This document shows, in pieces, positions 40,124 through 47,758 of a stretch of DNA of 64,000 nucleotides. The notes beneath the pieces are model-generated. The model saw nothing but the letters and a program-made list of their open reading frames with translations, was not told where the DNA came from and ran no database searches. The translations under genes were made by a program, and so were the position numbers. The stretch's first letter is position 1. Every line of letters begins with the position of its first letter. The stretch comes from Clostridiales bacterium (GTDB lineage: Bacteria > Bacillota > Clostridia > Christensenellales > Aristaeellaceae): positions 1 through 64,000 of the forward strand of contig JAFGGL010000028.1 of NCBI GenBank assembly GCA_016930575.1, in the 5' to 3' direction.

Positions 40124-40477
40124 ATGGCGATCTCGGCAGACCTGATCCGCGGGCATCTGGATGCGATCCTTCTGCGCCTGCTGATGGAAAAGGACCGCTA
40201 CGGCTATGAGATTGCCAAGGAGATCGGCCTGCGTACGGAGGGACGCCTGGAAATCAAAGAAGCGACGCTGTACGCGGCCATCCAGCGGCTGGAGCGCAAC
40301 AAGCTCATCGTTTCCTACTCCGGCCAGGTCACCCACGGCCGCGCCCGCAAGTACTACAAGCCCACGCCGGGCGGCAGGGCGTACTACCGCGAAAAACGAT
40401 TGGAATGGCTTGCCATCAAAGACGTCATCGACAAAATATTGGAGGATGAAACAAGTGAAAATCAGACAACACGTTGA
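40124..40477 (+). CDS. PadR-family transcriptional regulator
   Basis: A 117-residue winged-helix repressor. The family pattern 'GHLDAILLRLLMEKDRYGYEIAKEI' in parts (about 9-33), 'IKEATLYAAIQRLERNKLI' (recognition helix, about 44-62) and 'RKYYKPTPGGRAYY' (wing) is clear. The C-terminus is helical and short (PadR subfamily 2 type), for dimerisation. It is the first gene of a four-gene coupled operon with the HAAS protein and two WWP-repeat proteins, a common pairing (PadR with HAAS/DUF1700). The operator at 40070-40101 suggests that it represses its own operon in response to an unknown envelope or ligand signal. Confidence 0.93.
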   Translation: MAISADLIRGHLDAILLRLLMEKDRYGYEIAKEIGLRTEGRLEIKEATLYAAIQRLERNKLIVSYSGQVTHGRARKYYKPTPGGRAYYREKRLEWLAIKDVIDKILEDETSENQTTR

Positions 40478-40877
40478 AGAAATGTTTCGGGACGTGCCCG
40501 ACAGCGACGAGAAGCAAAGCCTGCTGGGCGAGATGATCGCCGACGCCGAGGAAAAGGCCGCCGACCTGATGGCCGACGGCAAGGATGAGGAAGACGCCGT
40601 CAACAAAGCGCTGGTGGAACTGGGCGACCTTTCCGAAATCAAGTTGAACCTGATGGGTGTCTCGCCCAGGCGTGCGGGCGGCGGGCAGCGCAGGCGCCGC
40701 AACAACCTGCTCTATTCGGTGATCGGCAGCCTGCTGATCATCGCGCTGATGGTGTTCATCAACCTGTATTATTCGCCCGATACCATCTGGTTTGTGTACC
40801 CGATGTTCGGCGTCATCTGGTGGCCGCTGTCGGTGTTCCTGCACTACCTCAACCACAGGGACGGTGACGGCAAATGA
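40455..40877 (+). CDS. HAAS-domain (DUF1700/permease prefix) protein with one WWP two-helix repeat
   Basis: A 140-residue protein: N-terminal helical HAAS domain (about 1-65; 'IRQHVEEMFRDVPDSDEKQSL', split, and 'LMADGKDEEDAVNKALVELGD'), a basic linker, then two membrane helices with the motif 'FVYPMFGVIWWPLSVFLHYL' (about 113-132). The start GTG at 40455 lies 9 bases after GGAGG; an in-frame ATG at 40446 abuts that site and is unlikely. It overlaps padR by 23 bases and the next gene by four (ATGA). HAAS proteins pair with PadR regulators and are linked to envelope stress; the mechanism here is unknown. Confidence 0.82.
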   Translation: MKIRQHVEEMFRDVPDSDEKQSLLGEMIADAEEKAADLMADGKDEEDAVNKALVELGDLSEIKLNLMGVSPRRAGGGQRRRRNNLLYSVIGSLLIIALMVFINLYYSPDTIWFVYPMFGVIWWPLSVFLHYLNHRDGDGK

Positions 40878-41359
40878 AAAAATCCCTGCAGACGGCCGTG
40901 TACGTCTCCGGCGGGATTATCGTTTCGCTGATCCTGTTAAACCGCCTCACGTCGTCCTACCCCTGGTGCATATACCCGATTTTCGGCATCCTCTGGTGGC
41001 CGTTGAGCGCATACTTTTTGGGCCGCAGGGAGCCGCTGCACTATGCCGTATACGGCACGGCGCTTTTGTACGCGCTGTTCCTGCTGATCTATCTGTTCTC
41101 AAGCCCCGGCGCGCACCCGTGGTTCCTCTACCCGATGCTGGGCGTCTTCTGGTGGCCGCTGTCGGTGTGGGGGTCGATGGTCGGCGCGAAGCGCTTTTCC
41201 GTCACGGCGACGCTGTATATCGCCCTGATGCTGCTGGTCATCAACCTGCTTTCCTCGCCGGGCTTCTGGTGGTGGCTTTGCCCCGCCGTACCCGTGCTGT
41301 GGTGGCCAGCGGCCGTATACCTGAAGGACAGAAACCGCAAGGAGAGTGAAACGCAATGA
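40874..41359 (+). CDS. Membrane protein with three tandem WWP two-helix repeats
   Basis: A 161-residue protein consisting almost entirely of three repeats of about 50 residues. The repeat ends are 'PWCIYPIFGILWWPLSAYF' (about 34-52), 'PWFLYPMLGVFWWPLSVW' and 'WWWLCPAVPVLWWPAAVYL'. Each unit has two hydrophobic helices joined by a Ser-Pro-Gly/Ala-His-Pro-Trp turn, like the single unit in the upstream HAAS protein. Its ATG overlaps that gene's stop and its stop overlaps the next start (both ATGA). It looks like internal triplication of the 2TM unit. Function unknown. Confidence 0.8.
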   Translation: MKKSLQTAVYVSGGIIVSLILLNRLTSSYPWCIYPIFGILWWPLSAYFLGRREPLHYAVYGTALLYALFLLIYLFSSPGAHPWFLYPMLGVFWWPLSVWGSMVGAKRFSVTATLYIALMLLVINLLSSPGFWWWLCPAVPVLWWPAAVYLKDRNRKESETQ

Positions 41360-42780
41360 ATAAACAACTTCGCGCCGCGCTGGTATACTCCGCCATGATC
41401 ATCGCGACGGTCGTGACCGTCAACCTGCTGACGTCGCCCGGATTTCTGTGGTTTGTTTTCCCGGTTTTCGGGCTGCTCTGGTGGCCGCTGAGCGTGTACT
41501 TCGCGGGGAAAAAGAAGCCGTTCGCTTATGCCGTGTGCGGTGCGGCGCTGCTGTGCGGCCTTTTCCTGGTCACGTACCTGCTTACCAGCCCCGGCGCGCA
41601 TCCGTGGTTCATCTACCCGATGCTGGGCGTCGTATGGTGGCCACTGAGCGTATACTTCACAGGAAAAAAGAAGCCTCTGCCCTTCGCGCTGCTGGGTTTT
41701 GCCGTCATTGCGGCGTTGTTTGTCCTCCTTTGGGTGCTCACGGGCACAGGCACGCATCCGTGGTTCGTCTACCCCATCCTCGGCGTGTTCTGGTGGCCGC
41801 TGTCGGTGTGGGGCGCCAAAAAAGGCGCACGCGCCTTTGCCGTAGCGGGCGGCCTGTACACGATCCTCATGCTGCTCGCCGTCAACCTCGTCACATCGCC
41901 CGCGTTCTGGTGGTGGGTATACCCGGCGTTCTTTGCGCTGTGGTGGCCCGCGTCGGTGCTTCTGGGCAAACGGGCCAATACGCTCGCGTTTGCCCTGGGC
42001 TCCTCCGTCGCGGCCTCGCTGTTCCTTATCGTGATGTATTTTATCCAGACGCCGAACGCCGAGCCCTGGTACCTGTACGCGCTGCTACCGCTGTTCTGGT
42101 GGCCGGTCTGCACGCTGTTACGCAAGCGCGTGAGCGAACTGCGGATCCTTCTCATCAGCGTGATCGCCTTCACGGCGTACTACACAGGACTGATCGCGCT
42201 GCTGCACGGCATATCTTCCCTGCTGTCGGTCTTCCTGCTGATCGCCGGGGTGTGGCTCGTGTACGCCATGAGCGTGAGCAAGCACCGCAACGCCTTCGGC
42301 TTCGCCGCGATCAACGCGGCGCTGCTCATCGCCTATTTCCTCCTCGTGCATACCCTGGTCACGCCGGACGCGCACCCGTGGTACTGGTACACCTTCTTCC
42401 CGCTTGTCTGGTGGCCGGTCACCGCGGAGCTTAAGGAAAAAGCAATGAAGCCCGTTCCCGTAGCCGTTGGCGCGGTCCTGGGCCTCGCGTGCTACGGCGC
42501 GCTGAACTGGTTCGTCTCCCCCACAACGCCGTGGATTTTGTTCCTCTCCTACCCCGTCGCCGCAGCCGTGATCGGCAGCGTCTGCCGCGCGCGGAAAGCC
42601 TGGGTGGCGCTCTCCGTCTGGATGACGCTTGCCGGCATCGCGTACTTCGCATCTATCAACCTCGTATACTCCCCGCACACCATCTGGGCTGTCTACCCCG
42701 CCTTCGGCCTCCTCTGGTGGCCCCTGAGCATGCTGCTCTTCGGCCGCAAGGTGAAGGACGGGGACGAAGAGACAGCGTAG
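41356..42780 (+). CDS. Membrane protein with about nine tandem WWP two-helix repeats
   Basis: A 474-residue polytopic protein made of about nine units of 45-52 residues, so about 18 helices. Seven units keep the WWP core, for example 'WFVFPVFGLLWWPLSVYF', 'PWFIYPMLGVVWWPLSVYF', 'PWFVYPILGVFWWPLSVW', 'PWYWYTFFPLVWWPVTAEL' and the last 'WAVYPAFGLLWWPLSMLLF'; units six and eight are degenerate. Short basic loops (KKK, KRA, RKRV) follow each WWP, consistent with positive-inside topology. It is the last gene of the padR operon, with a family P hairpin right after the stop. It resembles no transporter family that I know; scaffold or lipid-interacting roles are guesses. Confidence 0.8.
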   Translation: MNKQLRAALVYSAMIIATVVTVNLLTSPGFLWFVFPVFGLLWWPLSVYFAGKKKPFAYAVCGAALLCGLFLVTYLLTSPGAHPWFIYPMLGVVWWPLSVYFTGKKKPLPFALLGFAVIAALFVLLWVLTGTGTHPWFVYPILGVFWWPLSVWGAKKGARAFAVAGGLYTILMLLAVNLVTSPAFWWWVYPAFFALWWPASVLLGKRANTLAFALGSSVAASLFLIVMYFIQTPNAEPWYLYALLPLFWWPVCTLLRKRVSELRILLISVIAFTAYYTGLIALLHGISSLLSVFLLIAGVWLVYAMSVSKHRNAFGFAAINAALLIAYFLLVHTLVTPDAHPWYWYTFFPLVWWPVTAELKEKAMKPVPVAVGAVLGLACYGALNWFVSPTTPWILFLSYPVAAAVIGSVCRARKAWVALSVWMTLAGIAYFASINLVYSPHTIWAVYPAFGLLWWPLSMLLFGRKVKDGDEETA

Positions 42781-42786
42781 GAACGT

Positions 42787-42860
42787 CTTACTTCTCTTTT
42801 GGCAAAAGAGAAGTAAGCAAGAGAAAACCATATACAAGGCCGCGCTTACAGCGCGGCCTT
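42787..42860 (-). repeat. Family P fragment: h3-box-h6 (reverse orientation)
   Basis: On the minus strand: AAGGCCGCGC/GCGCGGCCTT (42836-42860), GGTTTTCTCTTGC (42817-42829), CTTACTTCTCTTTT/AAAAGAGAAGTAAG (42787-42817). It starts 7 bases after the stop of the nine-repeat gene. Confidence 0.75.
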
Positions 42861-42910
42861 GTGGTATAATGGGTATAAAGACATTAGGGTTTCGTATTAG
42901 AATATCGGAT

Positions 42911-43429
42911 GTGAGAGTATTGGTCAAGGCTGTCGATTTAACGCCGGAGGAGATCGCGGCGACGCTTGACGATCCGCTGGAGAGCCGGCTGACGCTAAGT
43001 ATTCTGCATGCGTTTATCGACCGCGGATTAACCTATAAGACGCGAACGAACTGGAAGCCGAAGCATTCCGGTGAGCCGGACAGCTACCGCGTGTTTTGCT
43101 ACGTTCGTAAAAGCAAAGAAGCGCTGATCATCAATACGAAGCATACCGACACCAAGGCCCTGCTCGTGCAAACCAGGATCCTGAATCCCTCCACCTTCGG
43201 CAGGCTGGACGAGTATTCGGAGAACATCCGGCGGCAGATCCTCCATTCGTCCGCCGATTGCAGGCACTGCGAAGGCTGCGACAAGGCGTATGTGTTTCGC
43301 TATGCGGGCAAACCCTACCGCAAGTGCCATATGATTTGCAATAACTTCTTGCTGAGCGTCGGAAACGACGACGACGTCCGCTCCGTGATGGATATCGTCA
43401 ACCGGGAGATCGCCTTCGGTACGCGATAA
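42911..43429 (+). CDS. Hypothetical protein with C-terminal Cys cluster
   Basis: A 172-residue soluble protein that I do not recognise. The N-terminal third is helical and acidic; the centre is beta-rich ('DSYRVFCYVRKSKEALIINTK'). The C-terminal third has Cys residues in 'DCRHCEGCDKAYVF' and 'RKCHMICNNF', five in all, a likely metal site. The start is uncertain: GTG at 42911 is proposed because an ATG at 42869 is only 2 bases after a TATAAT hexamer (42862-42867) that may be the promoter. The ribosome site is weak. It lies in the same direction as the padR operon but is separated by a repeat. Confidence 0.55.
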   Translation: MRVLVKAVDLTPEEIAATLDDPLESRLTLSILHAFIDRGLTYKTRTNWKPKHSGEPDSYRVFCYVRKSKEALIINTKHTDTKALLVQTRILNPSTFGRLDEYSENIRRQILHSSADCRHCEGCDKAYVFRYAGKPYRKCHMICNNFLLSVGNDDDVRSVMDIVNREIAFGTR

Positions 43430-43454
43430 AAATTAATAAACACAAAGCAATAAC

Positions 43455-43496
43455 GATTTTCTCTTGTCTACTTCTCTTTTTTCCAAAAGAGAAGTA
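43455..43496 (+). repeat. Family P fragment: box-h6
   Basis: GATTTTCTCTTGTC followed by TACTTCTCTTTT/AAAAGAGAAGTA (43469-43496), between the convergent Cys-cluster gene and the EamA gene. Confidence 0.65.
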
Positions 43497-43513
43497 AGGC
43501 GGACAGCCCCCAA

Positions 43514-44452
43514 TCAGCCTCCGTGCAGCGTTGTTTCTTCAATATGTTCCGTGGCTTTCTTCGGCTGTTTTTTGCGCCACTGGCTGATGAAGAGGCCCGC
43601 CATGGTCAAAAGCGCGCCGCCGACCTGCAGCCAGTGGATGGGCTCGTTGATGAAGACGACCGCGCCCAGCATCGTCACGATGGGGATGAGGTAGATGTAC
43701 GTGCCCGAACGCACCACGCCGACGCGCTTCATGGCCATCATCCAGGTGATGTAGCACACGGCGCTGGCGATGACGCCCAGGAACAGGACGTTGAAAATGA
43801 TCCCCGGCCTCAGCAGGTCCGCCCACTCGCCTTTGCGGGGCATGAACAAGAGCGTCGGCAGCGCGAACAGCACCCCGTAGATGAACAACTTGCGCGTGAC
43901 CAGGATCACGGGATATCCGTGCTTCTCGATCTTGCGCATGAACATCGTTGCGATCGCCCATGAGACCGCCGTCAGCAGGATTAAAAGGTCGCCGAACGGG
44001 TTCAATTCCAGTTTCCGCCCCGCGAACGACACCATGCCGATGCCAGCGATCGCGACAGCGAAGCCAACGAAGAACACGGACGTCAGTTTTTCCTCCTTCA
44101 GGAAAAGCTTAGCGAAGATCGCGATGAAAAACGGCGCGGTGGATACGATCACGGCGCAGTTGGAGGTCGAGGTGTAGGTCAGCGCCGTGTTTTCCAAGAG
44201 GAAATACAGCGTCACGGCGAAAAAGCCCGCGCCCATGAAGTAGAACTCGTGGCTGCGTTTTTTGAGTTTCAGGCGCTTTGGCCGGATGGCCGTCAGCGCA
44301 ATGATGCCGATCAGCATGCGCAGGATCAAAAGTTCCACGGGGCTCAATACTCTCAAGATGACGGACGAGGATACAAAGGTCAGCCCCCAGACGATAATGG
44401 TCCCGACCGCCAGTGCATGTCCAACCTGTTGATTAGTTGCCTTTTGTTTCAT
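43514..44452 (-). CDS. EamA/DMT-superfamily transporter
   Basis: A 312-residue protein with ten predicted helices in two EamA repeats (about 15-140 and 150-290). Typical stretches are 'IIVWGLTFVSSSVIL', 'NTALTYTSTSNCAVIVSTAPFF' in two parts, and 'INEPIHWLQVGGALLTMAGLF'. Such proteins export amino acids, nucleosides or other metabolites; the substrate is unknown. The start is ambiguous: ATG at 44452 (chosen) or 44470, both inside the end of pgsA, so translation is probably coupled. It is the last gene of the dxr-rseP-pgsA-eamA run. Confidence 0.85.
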   Translation of the reverse strand: MKQKATNQQVGHALAVGTIIVWGLTFVSSSVILRVLSPVELLILRMLIGIIALTAIRPKRLKLKKRSHEFYFMGAGFFAVTLYFLLENTALTYTSTSNCAVIVSTAPFFIAIFAKLFLKEEKLTSVFFVGFAVAIAGIGMVSFAGRKLELNPFGDLLILLTAVSWAIATMFMRKIEKHGYPVILVTRKLFIYGVLFALPTLLFMPRKGEWADLLRPGIIFNVLFLGVIASAVCYITWMMAMKRVGVVRSGTYIYLIPIVTMLGAVVFINEPIHWLQVGGALLTMAGLFISQWRKKQPKKATEHIEETTLHGG

Positions 44453-45050
44453 TCCCGTTCTCAACTTCATCGTTATTTTGCGCCCGCAGCTGTTTCACGC
44501 AGCTTGCGGCATAAAAGCACAGCGCGATCAGCGTTACGGCCGTCGCCGCGTACAACAGCAGCACATCCGGCGAGACCTCCCACGCCCAAAGCCCCGCGAG
44601 CTGCTCGTGAAAGTACGCCGCCGTCAGCCCGACGGTGAGCAGAAACTGCGCCGCCTTGCCGATGGGCTTGGAGTACACCACGATATGCCGCCCGAGCATC
44701 GCAAGCCCGCCCAGCATCATCAGCGCTTCCTTGCCCAGGATCACGATCACCACTGCCCACGGCACTACGGCGGGGATCCTCTCCGTGCCGATGGTCATCG
44801 ACAAAAGCGCCGTCAGCCCCATCAGCTTATCGGCCAGCGGGTCCATCAGCTTTCCGAAGTCCGTGATCAGGTCGAATTTGCGCGCGATCATGCCGTCGGC
44901 GACGTCCGTCGCACCCGCGAGCAGGAACGTAAAAAGCGCCCAGTACTTGTGCCCGTTTAGGAACAGCGCGATGTACACGGGGATCATCAGCATCCGCAGC
45001 ATCGTCAGGGTGTTTGGTACGTTCAGGTTTTGCTTCCATTTCGCTTTCAT
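44433..45050 (-). CDS. pgsA: CDP-diacylglycerol-glycerol-3-phosphate phosphatidyltransferase
   Basis: Makes phosphatidylglycerol-phosphate in the membrane, the first committed step to phosphatidylglycerol and cardiolipin. The 205-residue, multi-helix protein has the CDP-alcohol phosphotransferase signature D-x2-DG-x2-AR-x8-G-x3-D-x3-D in 'DVADGMIARKFDLITDFG' plus 'KLMDPLADK' (about 48-75). N-terminal 'NVPNTLTMLRM' is typical of PgsA. It starts 4 bases after the rseP stop and overlaps the EamA gene start. The C-terminal 20 residues are hydrophilic and longer than usual. Confidence 0.9.
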   Translation of the reverse strand: MKAKWKQNLNVPNTLTMLRMLMIPVYIALFLNGHKYWALFTFLLAGATDVADGMIARKFDLITDFGKLMDPLADKLMGLTALLSMTIGTERIPAVVPWAVVIVILGKEALMMLGGLAMLGRHIVVYSKPIGKAAQFLLTVGLTAAYFHEQLAGLWAWEVSPDVLLLYAATAVTLIALCFYAASCVKQLRAQNNDEVENGNETKGN

Positions 45051-45054
45051 GTGT

Positions 45055-46107
45055 TTATCCTCCGAATATCCTCTGCACGTCGCGGAATGTGAACAAAATC
45101 AAAAGCCCGAACAGCAGCGTGAACCCGATCATATGGATGATGCTTTCCACCCTGCGGTTGATGGGCTTGCGGCGCACGGCCTCCGCCGCCAGGAACAGGA
45201 ACCGGCTGCCGTCCAGCCCCGGGATGGGCAGCAGGTTGATGATGCCAAGATTGATGCTGATAAGGATGGCGAGGCTCAGGTACATGTACAGCCCGCCGGA
45301 GCGCGTCTGCTCGGCGATGACCTGCACCACGCCCACCGGGCCGGATATATCTCCCGCGCCCTCGCCGTGGAAGATCAGCTGCCCGAGCGACTGCGCGATC
45401 ACCGTAGACGCGTACACGCAGCTCTCCCACGCGCCGTCCACCGCCTGGAAGAACGACGGTCGCACGTAGCCCATGATAATCACGCCGATCAGGCTGCGGC
45501 CCTCGGCCGTATCGTACCGCGGCACGACGGAAAGCGTGATCTCCTCGCCGCCGCGCTCAACCACAAGCGTCATGGGCACGCCGTTCTCCAGCGTATCGAC
45601 TTCTTCGGACAGGCCGGCCGCGTCGCCGGGCGCCAGATCCTGCCCGTTCACCTGCAGCAGCACGTCGCCGGGCAGGATGCCCGCCGCCGCCGCGGGGGAG
45701 TTTGCGGTCACTTCCGCGATGCGGGGCTGTACGGCTACCGCGCCGTAAGCCATGTGCAGCACGACCGCCAGGATGAACGCCAGAATGATGTTCATCACCG
45801 AACCCGCCACCACCACGATCATCCGTTTCCAAACGGGCGCGGCGTTGTAGCGGCGCGGATCGTCGGGTTCCAGCTTGTCCGCCTCGTCGTCGTAAAACGC
45901 GCAGTAGCCGCCCAGCGGTATCCCGCGCAGTGAGTACACGGTGTCGCGTTTTTTACCCTTCCATTGCCTGAGTTTCGGCCCGAAGCCCACCGAGAACTCC
46001 TTTACCGCGATGCCCTGCGCGCGCGCGGACAGAAAATGCCCCAGCTCATGCACCACGATCAAAAGCCCCAAAAGCAAGATCGCCAGCAGTATAAATACGA
46101 TCGTCAT
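45055..46107 (-). CDS. rseP: RIP (site-2) metalloprotease RseP
   Basis: Intramembrane zinc protease that cleaves anti-sigma factors and leftover signal peptides. The 350 residues contain HELGH (His20, Glu21, His24), 'FSVGFGPKL', a PDZ domain (about 115-190; 'AAAAGILPGDVLLQVNGQ') and the third zinc ligand motif 'NLLPIPGLDG' (about 295-304). The C-terminus is hydrophobic. It lies directly downstream of dxr, as in many bacteria, with 87 bases between them filled partly by a family P repeat. Confidence 0.93.
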   Translation of the reverse strand: MTIVFILLAILLLGLLIVVHELGHFLSARAQGIAVKEFSVGFGPKLRQWKGKKRDTVYSLRGIPLGGYCAFYDDEADKLEPDDPRRYNAAPVWKRMIVVVAGSVMNIILAFILAVVLHMAYGAVAVQPRIAEVTANSPAAAAGILPGDVLLQVNGQDLAPGDAAGLSEEVDTLENGVPMTLVVERGGEEITLSVVPRYDTAEGRSLIGVIIMGYVRPSFFQAVDGAWESCVYASTVIAQSLGQLIFHGEGAGDISGPVGVVQVIAEQTRSGGLYMYLSLAILISINLGIINLLPIPGLDGSRFLFLAAEAVRRKPINRRVESIIHMIGFTLLFGLLILFTFRDVQRIFGG

Positions 46108-46175
46108 ACGTTTCCTTTCCGTTTCACCTTATTACAACATAATATCATATCAGCCAATACGCAATCCTTTACCCG

Positions 46176-46250
46176 TTGACCGCGTGAAACGCGGTCAATA
46201 CCGGGGTTCAGGGGCACTGCCCCTGATCGGGGTATGGGGCGGAAGCCCCA
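46176..46250 (+). repeat. Family P partial copy: h3-h4-h5, overlapping the end of dxr
   Basis: TTGACCGCG/CGCGGTCAA (46176-46198), CAGGGGCACTGCCCCTG (46209-46225), TGGGGCGGAAGCCCCA (46235-46250). The dxr stop (46195-46197) lies in h3, and h4 and h5 encode its last residues. Confidence 0.8.
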
Positions 46251-47391
46251 TGAGTTCCCTCGCCGTCTCCCGCGCGCGGCGGTCGGCGGCGAGGACTTGG
46301 GAAAGCGTATCGGCGGGCAGATGGCCGACGCGCCCGATGGTTTCTTCCACGGTGCTGAACAATTTCCCGACGGTCAGTTTTCCGGCAAGCAGCCGCCCGA
46401 CGGCTTCCTCGTTGGCAGCGTTGAGCACGCAGCAGGCCGCGCCGCCCGCGCGGATGCACTCCGCCGCCATACGCAGCGACGGAAAACGCGTTTCGTCGGG
46501 GCGCTCAAACGTCAATTCCTTCAGCTTGAACAAATCCATCGGCTCCCCGCCAGTCGGAAGCCTTTCGGGGTAGGCCATGGCGTAGAGTATGGGCAGGCGC
46601 ATGTCCGGCGTGCCGAGCTGCGCGATCACCGCGCCGTCTGAAAACTCCACGGCGCTGTGCACCGCCGACTGCGGATGGACGAGCACCTGGATCTGCTCCA
46701 CGTCCGCGCCGAACAGATAGTGCGCCTCGATCATCTCCAGCGCTTTGTTGAAAAGCGTCGCGGAATCCACCGTGATCTTATTTCCCATGTTCCAGGTCGG
46801 ATGCCTGAGCGCCTCTTTCGCCGTCGCCGCGTCGATTTTATCCTTACTCCACACGCGGAACGGCCCGCCCGAGCAGGTGAGCAGGATGCGCCGGAACGCG
46901 TTCCCCGCCGCGCCCTGCAGGCACTGGAAGATTGCGGAATGCTCGCTGTCGATGGGAAGCAGGCTGTGTTCGCCCGCCGATTTGGCGGCCTTCATCACCA
47001 GTCCGCCGCCCGCGACCAGGGTTTCCTTGTTGGCCAAAAGCACGCGTTTTCCGCAGGAAAGCGCGTGCAGCACGGCCGGCAGCCCGCACATACCGACCAC
47101 CGCGACCAGCGCTTCGTCGCAGCCGTCCATGCCCGCGGCCTCGGTCAGCGCCTCGTCCCCGAACACCCAGCGGCAATCCCGCAGGTCTTTCGGGATATCG
47201 TCTATCGAAAACCGCGTGTCCGTCAGCCCCGCCATCTGCGGGCGGAACGCGCGCACCTGCGCAAACAGCGTTTCGCTGCTGCTCCTGGCGACCAACGCGG
47301 TGGCCCGAAAACGATCGCTGTGCAACGCGATCAGCTCCAGCGCCTGCGTGCCGATGGAGCCCGTGGATCCGAGTACCGCCAGCCGTTTCAC
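46195..47391 (-). CDS. dxr: 1-deoxy-D-xylulose-5-phosphate reductoisomerase
   Basis: Second step of the MEP isoprenoid pathway (DXP to MEP, NADPH-dependent). The 398-residue protein has the N-terminal Rossmann motif 'LGSTGSIGTQAL', 'ANKETLVAGG', metal and substrate motifs 'LPIDSEHSAIFQCL' and 'LTCSGGPF', and 'NMGNKITVDSATLFNKALEMIEA' in two parts. The GTG at 47391 is chosen because AAAGGAGG lies just upstream; the longer ATG frame begins inside a family P repeat. The last 17 residues (GLPPHTPIRGSAPEPRY) are encoded by another family P repeat and are not part of the family fold. A TATAAT hexamer at 47472-47477 may drive it. Confidence 0.95.
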   Translation of the reverse strand: MKRLAVLGSTGSIGTQALELIALHSDRFRATALVARSSSETLFAQVRAFRPQMAGLTDTRFSIDDIPKDLRDCRWVFGDEALTEAAGMDGCDEALVAVVGMCGLPAVLHALSCGKRVLLANKETLVAGGGLVMKAAKSAGEHSLLPIDSEHSAIFQCLQGAAGNAFRRILLTCSGGPFRVWSKDKIDAATAKEALRHPTWNMGNKITVDSATLFNKALEMIEAHYLFGADVEQIQVLVHPQSAVHSAVEFSDGAVIAQLGTPDMRLPILYAMAYPERLPTGGEPMDLFKLKELTFERPDETRFPSLRMAAECIRAGGAACCVLNAANEEAVGRLLAGKLTVGKLFSTVEETIGRVGHLPADTLSQVLAADRRARETARELMGLPPHTPIRGSAPEPRY

Positions 47392-47406
47392 CGCGTTGCC
47401 TCCTTT

Positions 47407-47456
47407 CAGGGGCAGTGCCCCTGAACCCCACTTTTGGCCGCGCATTGCGCGGCCAA
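47407..47456 (-). repeat. Family P partial copy: h3-h4 upstream of dxr (reverse orientation)
   Basis: On the minus strand TTGGCCGCGC/GCGCGGCCAA (47434-47456) and CAGGGGCACTGCCCCTG (47407-47423). It lies 16 bases before the dxr GTG, so h4 abuts the ribosome-binding site. Confidence 0.75.
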
Positions 47457-47499
47457 TGGATGATATAATGAATTATACACTATTCTCGACGTTCACGCA

Positions 47500-47750
47500 G
47501 GCAAACGACGAATGAAACCCTGTGCAATGCCGAGGCGATTATTCGACAGGTTGAATTTTCTACCCTTTAAGGGAGGGCGCAAGCCCGACTAGCCACCGAG
47601 GTTTCCGAAGGAAACGAATGGCGTAGCCTCGCGCACGCGAAGTGCGGGCGAGGCCGCAAAAGTAGTAGCAGCGCTACGTCGAGGCCTCCGGGAGCGCAAA
47701 ATAATGGAAATACGCCCGGCAGCGTGCGGGGGCTTTATTCAGCGTTTGCC
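47500..47750 (-). mobile_element. MITE-like family R element with module B (R3)
   Basis: A 251-base element with terminal inverted repeats: GGCAAACGACGAATGAAA at the left and, read inward from the right, GGCAAACGCTGAATAAA. Module B on the minus strand contains stem d (47665-47677), stem e (47626-47654), stem f GTTTCC-TTC-GGAAAC (47601-47615) and stem g GGGC/GCCC (47575-47586). Module A is absent. Its right end lies 8 bases from the rapZ stop, as the R1 end abuts the stop of the LysE-type gene. Confidence 0.7.
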
Positions 47751-47758
47751 TGCCAAAG

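Noticed and set aside
42869-42910. ATG at 42869 as start of the Cys-cluster gene
   Set aside because: It lies 2 bases after a TATAAT hexamer and inside the edge of a family P repeat with no ribosome site; GTG at 42911 is preferred.
44635-45933. Plus-strand frame of 432 codons
   Set aside because: Antisense to pgsA and rseP, both well supported on the other strand.
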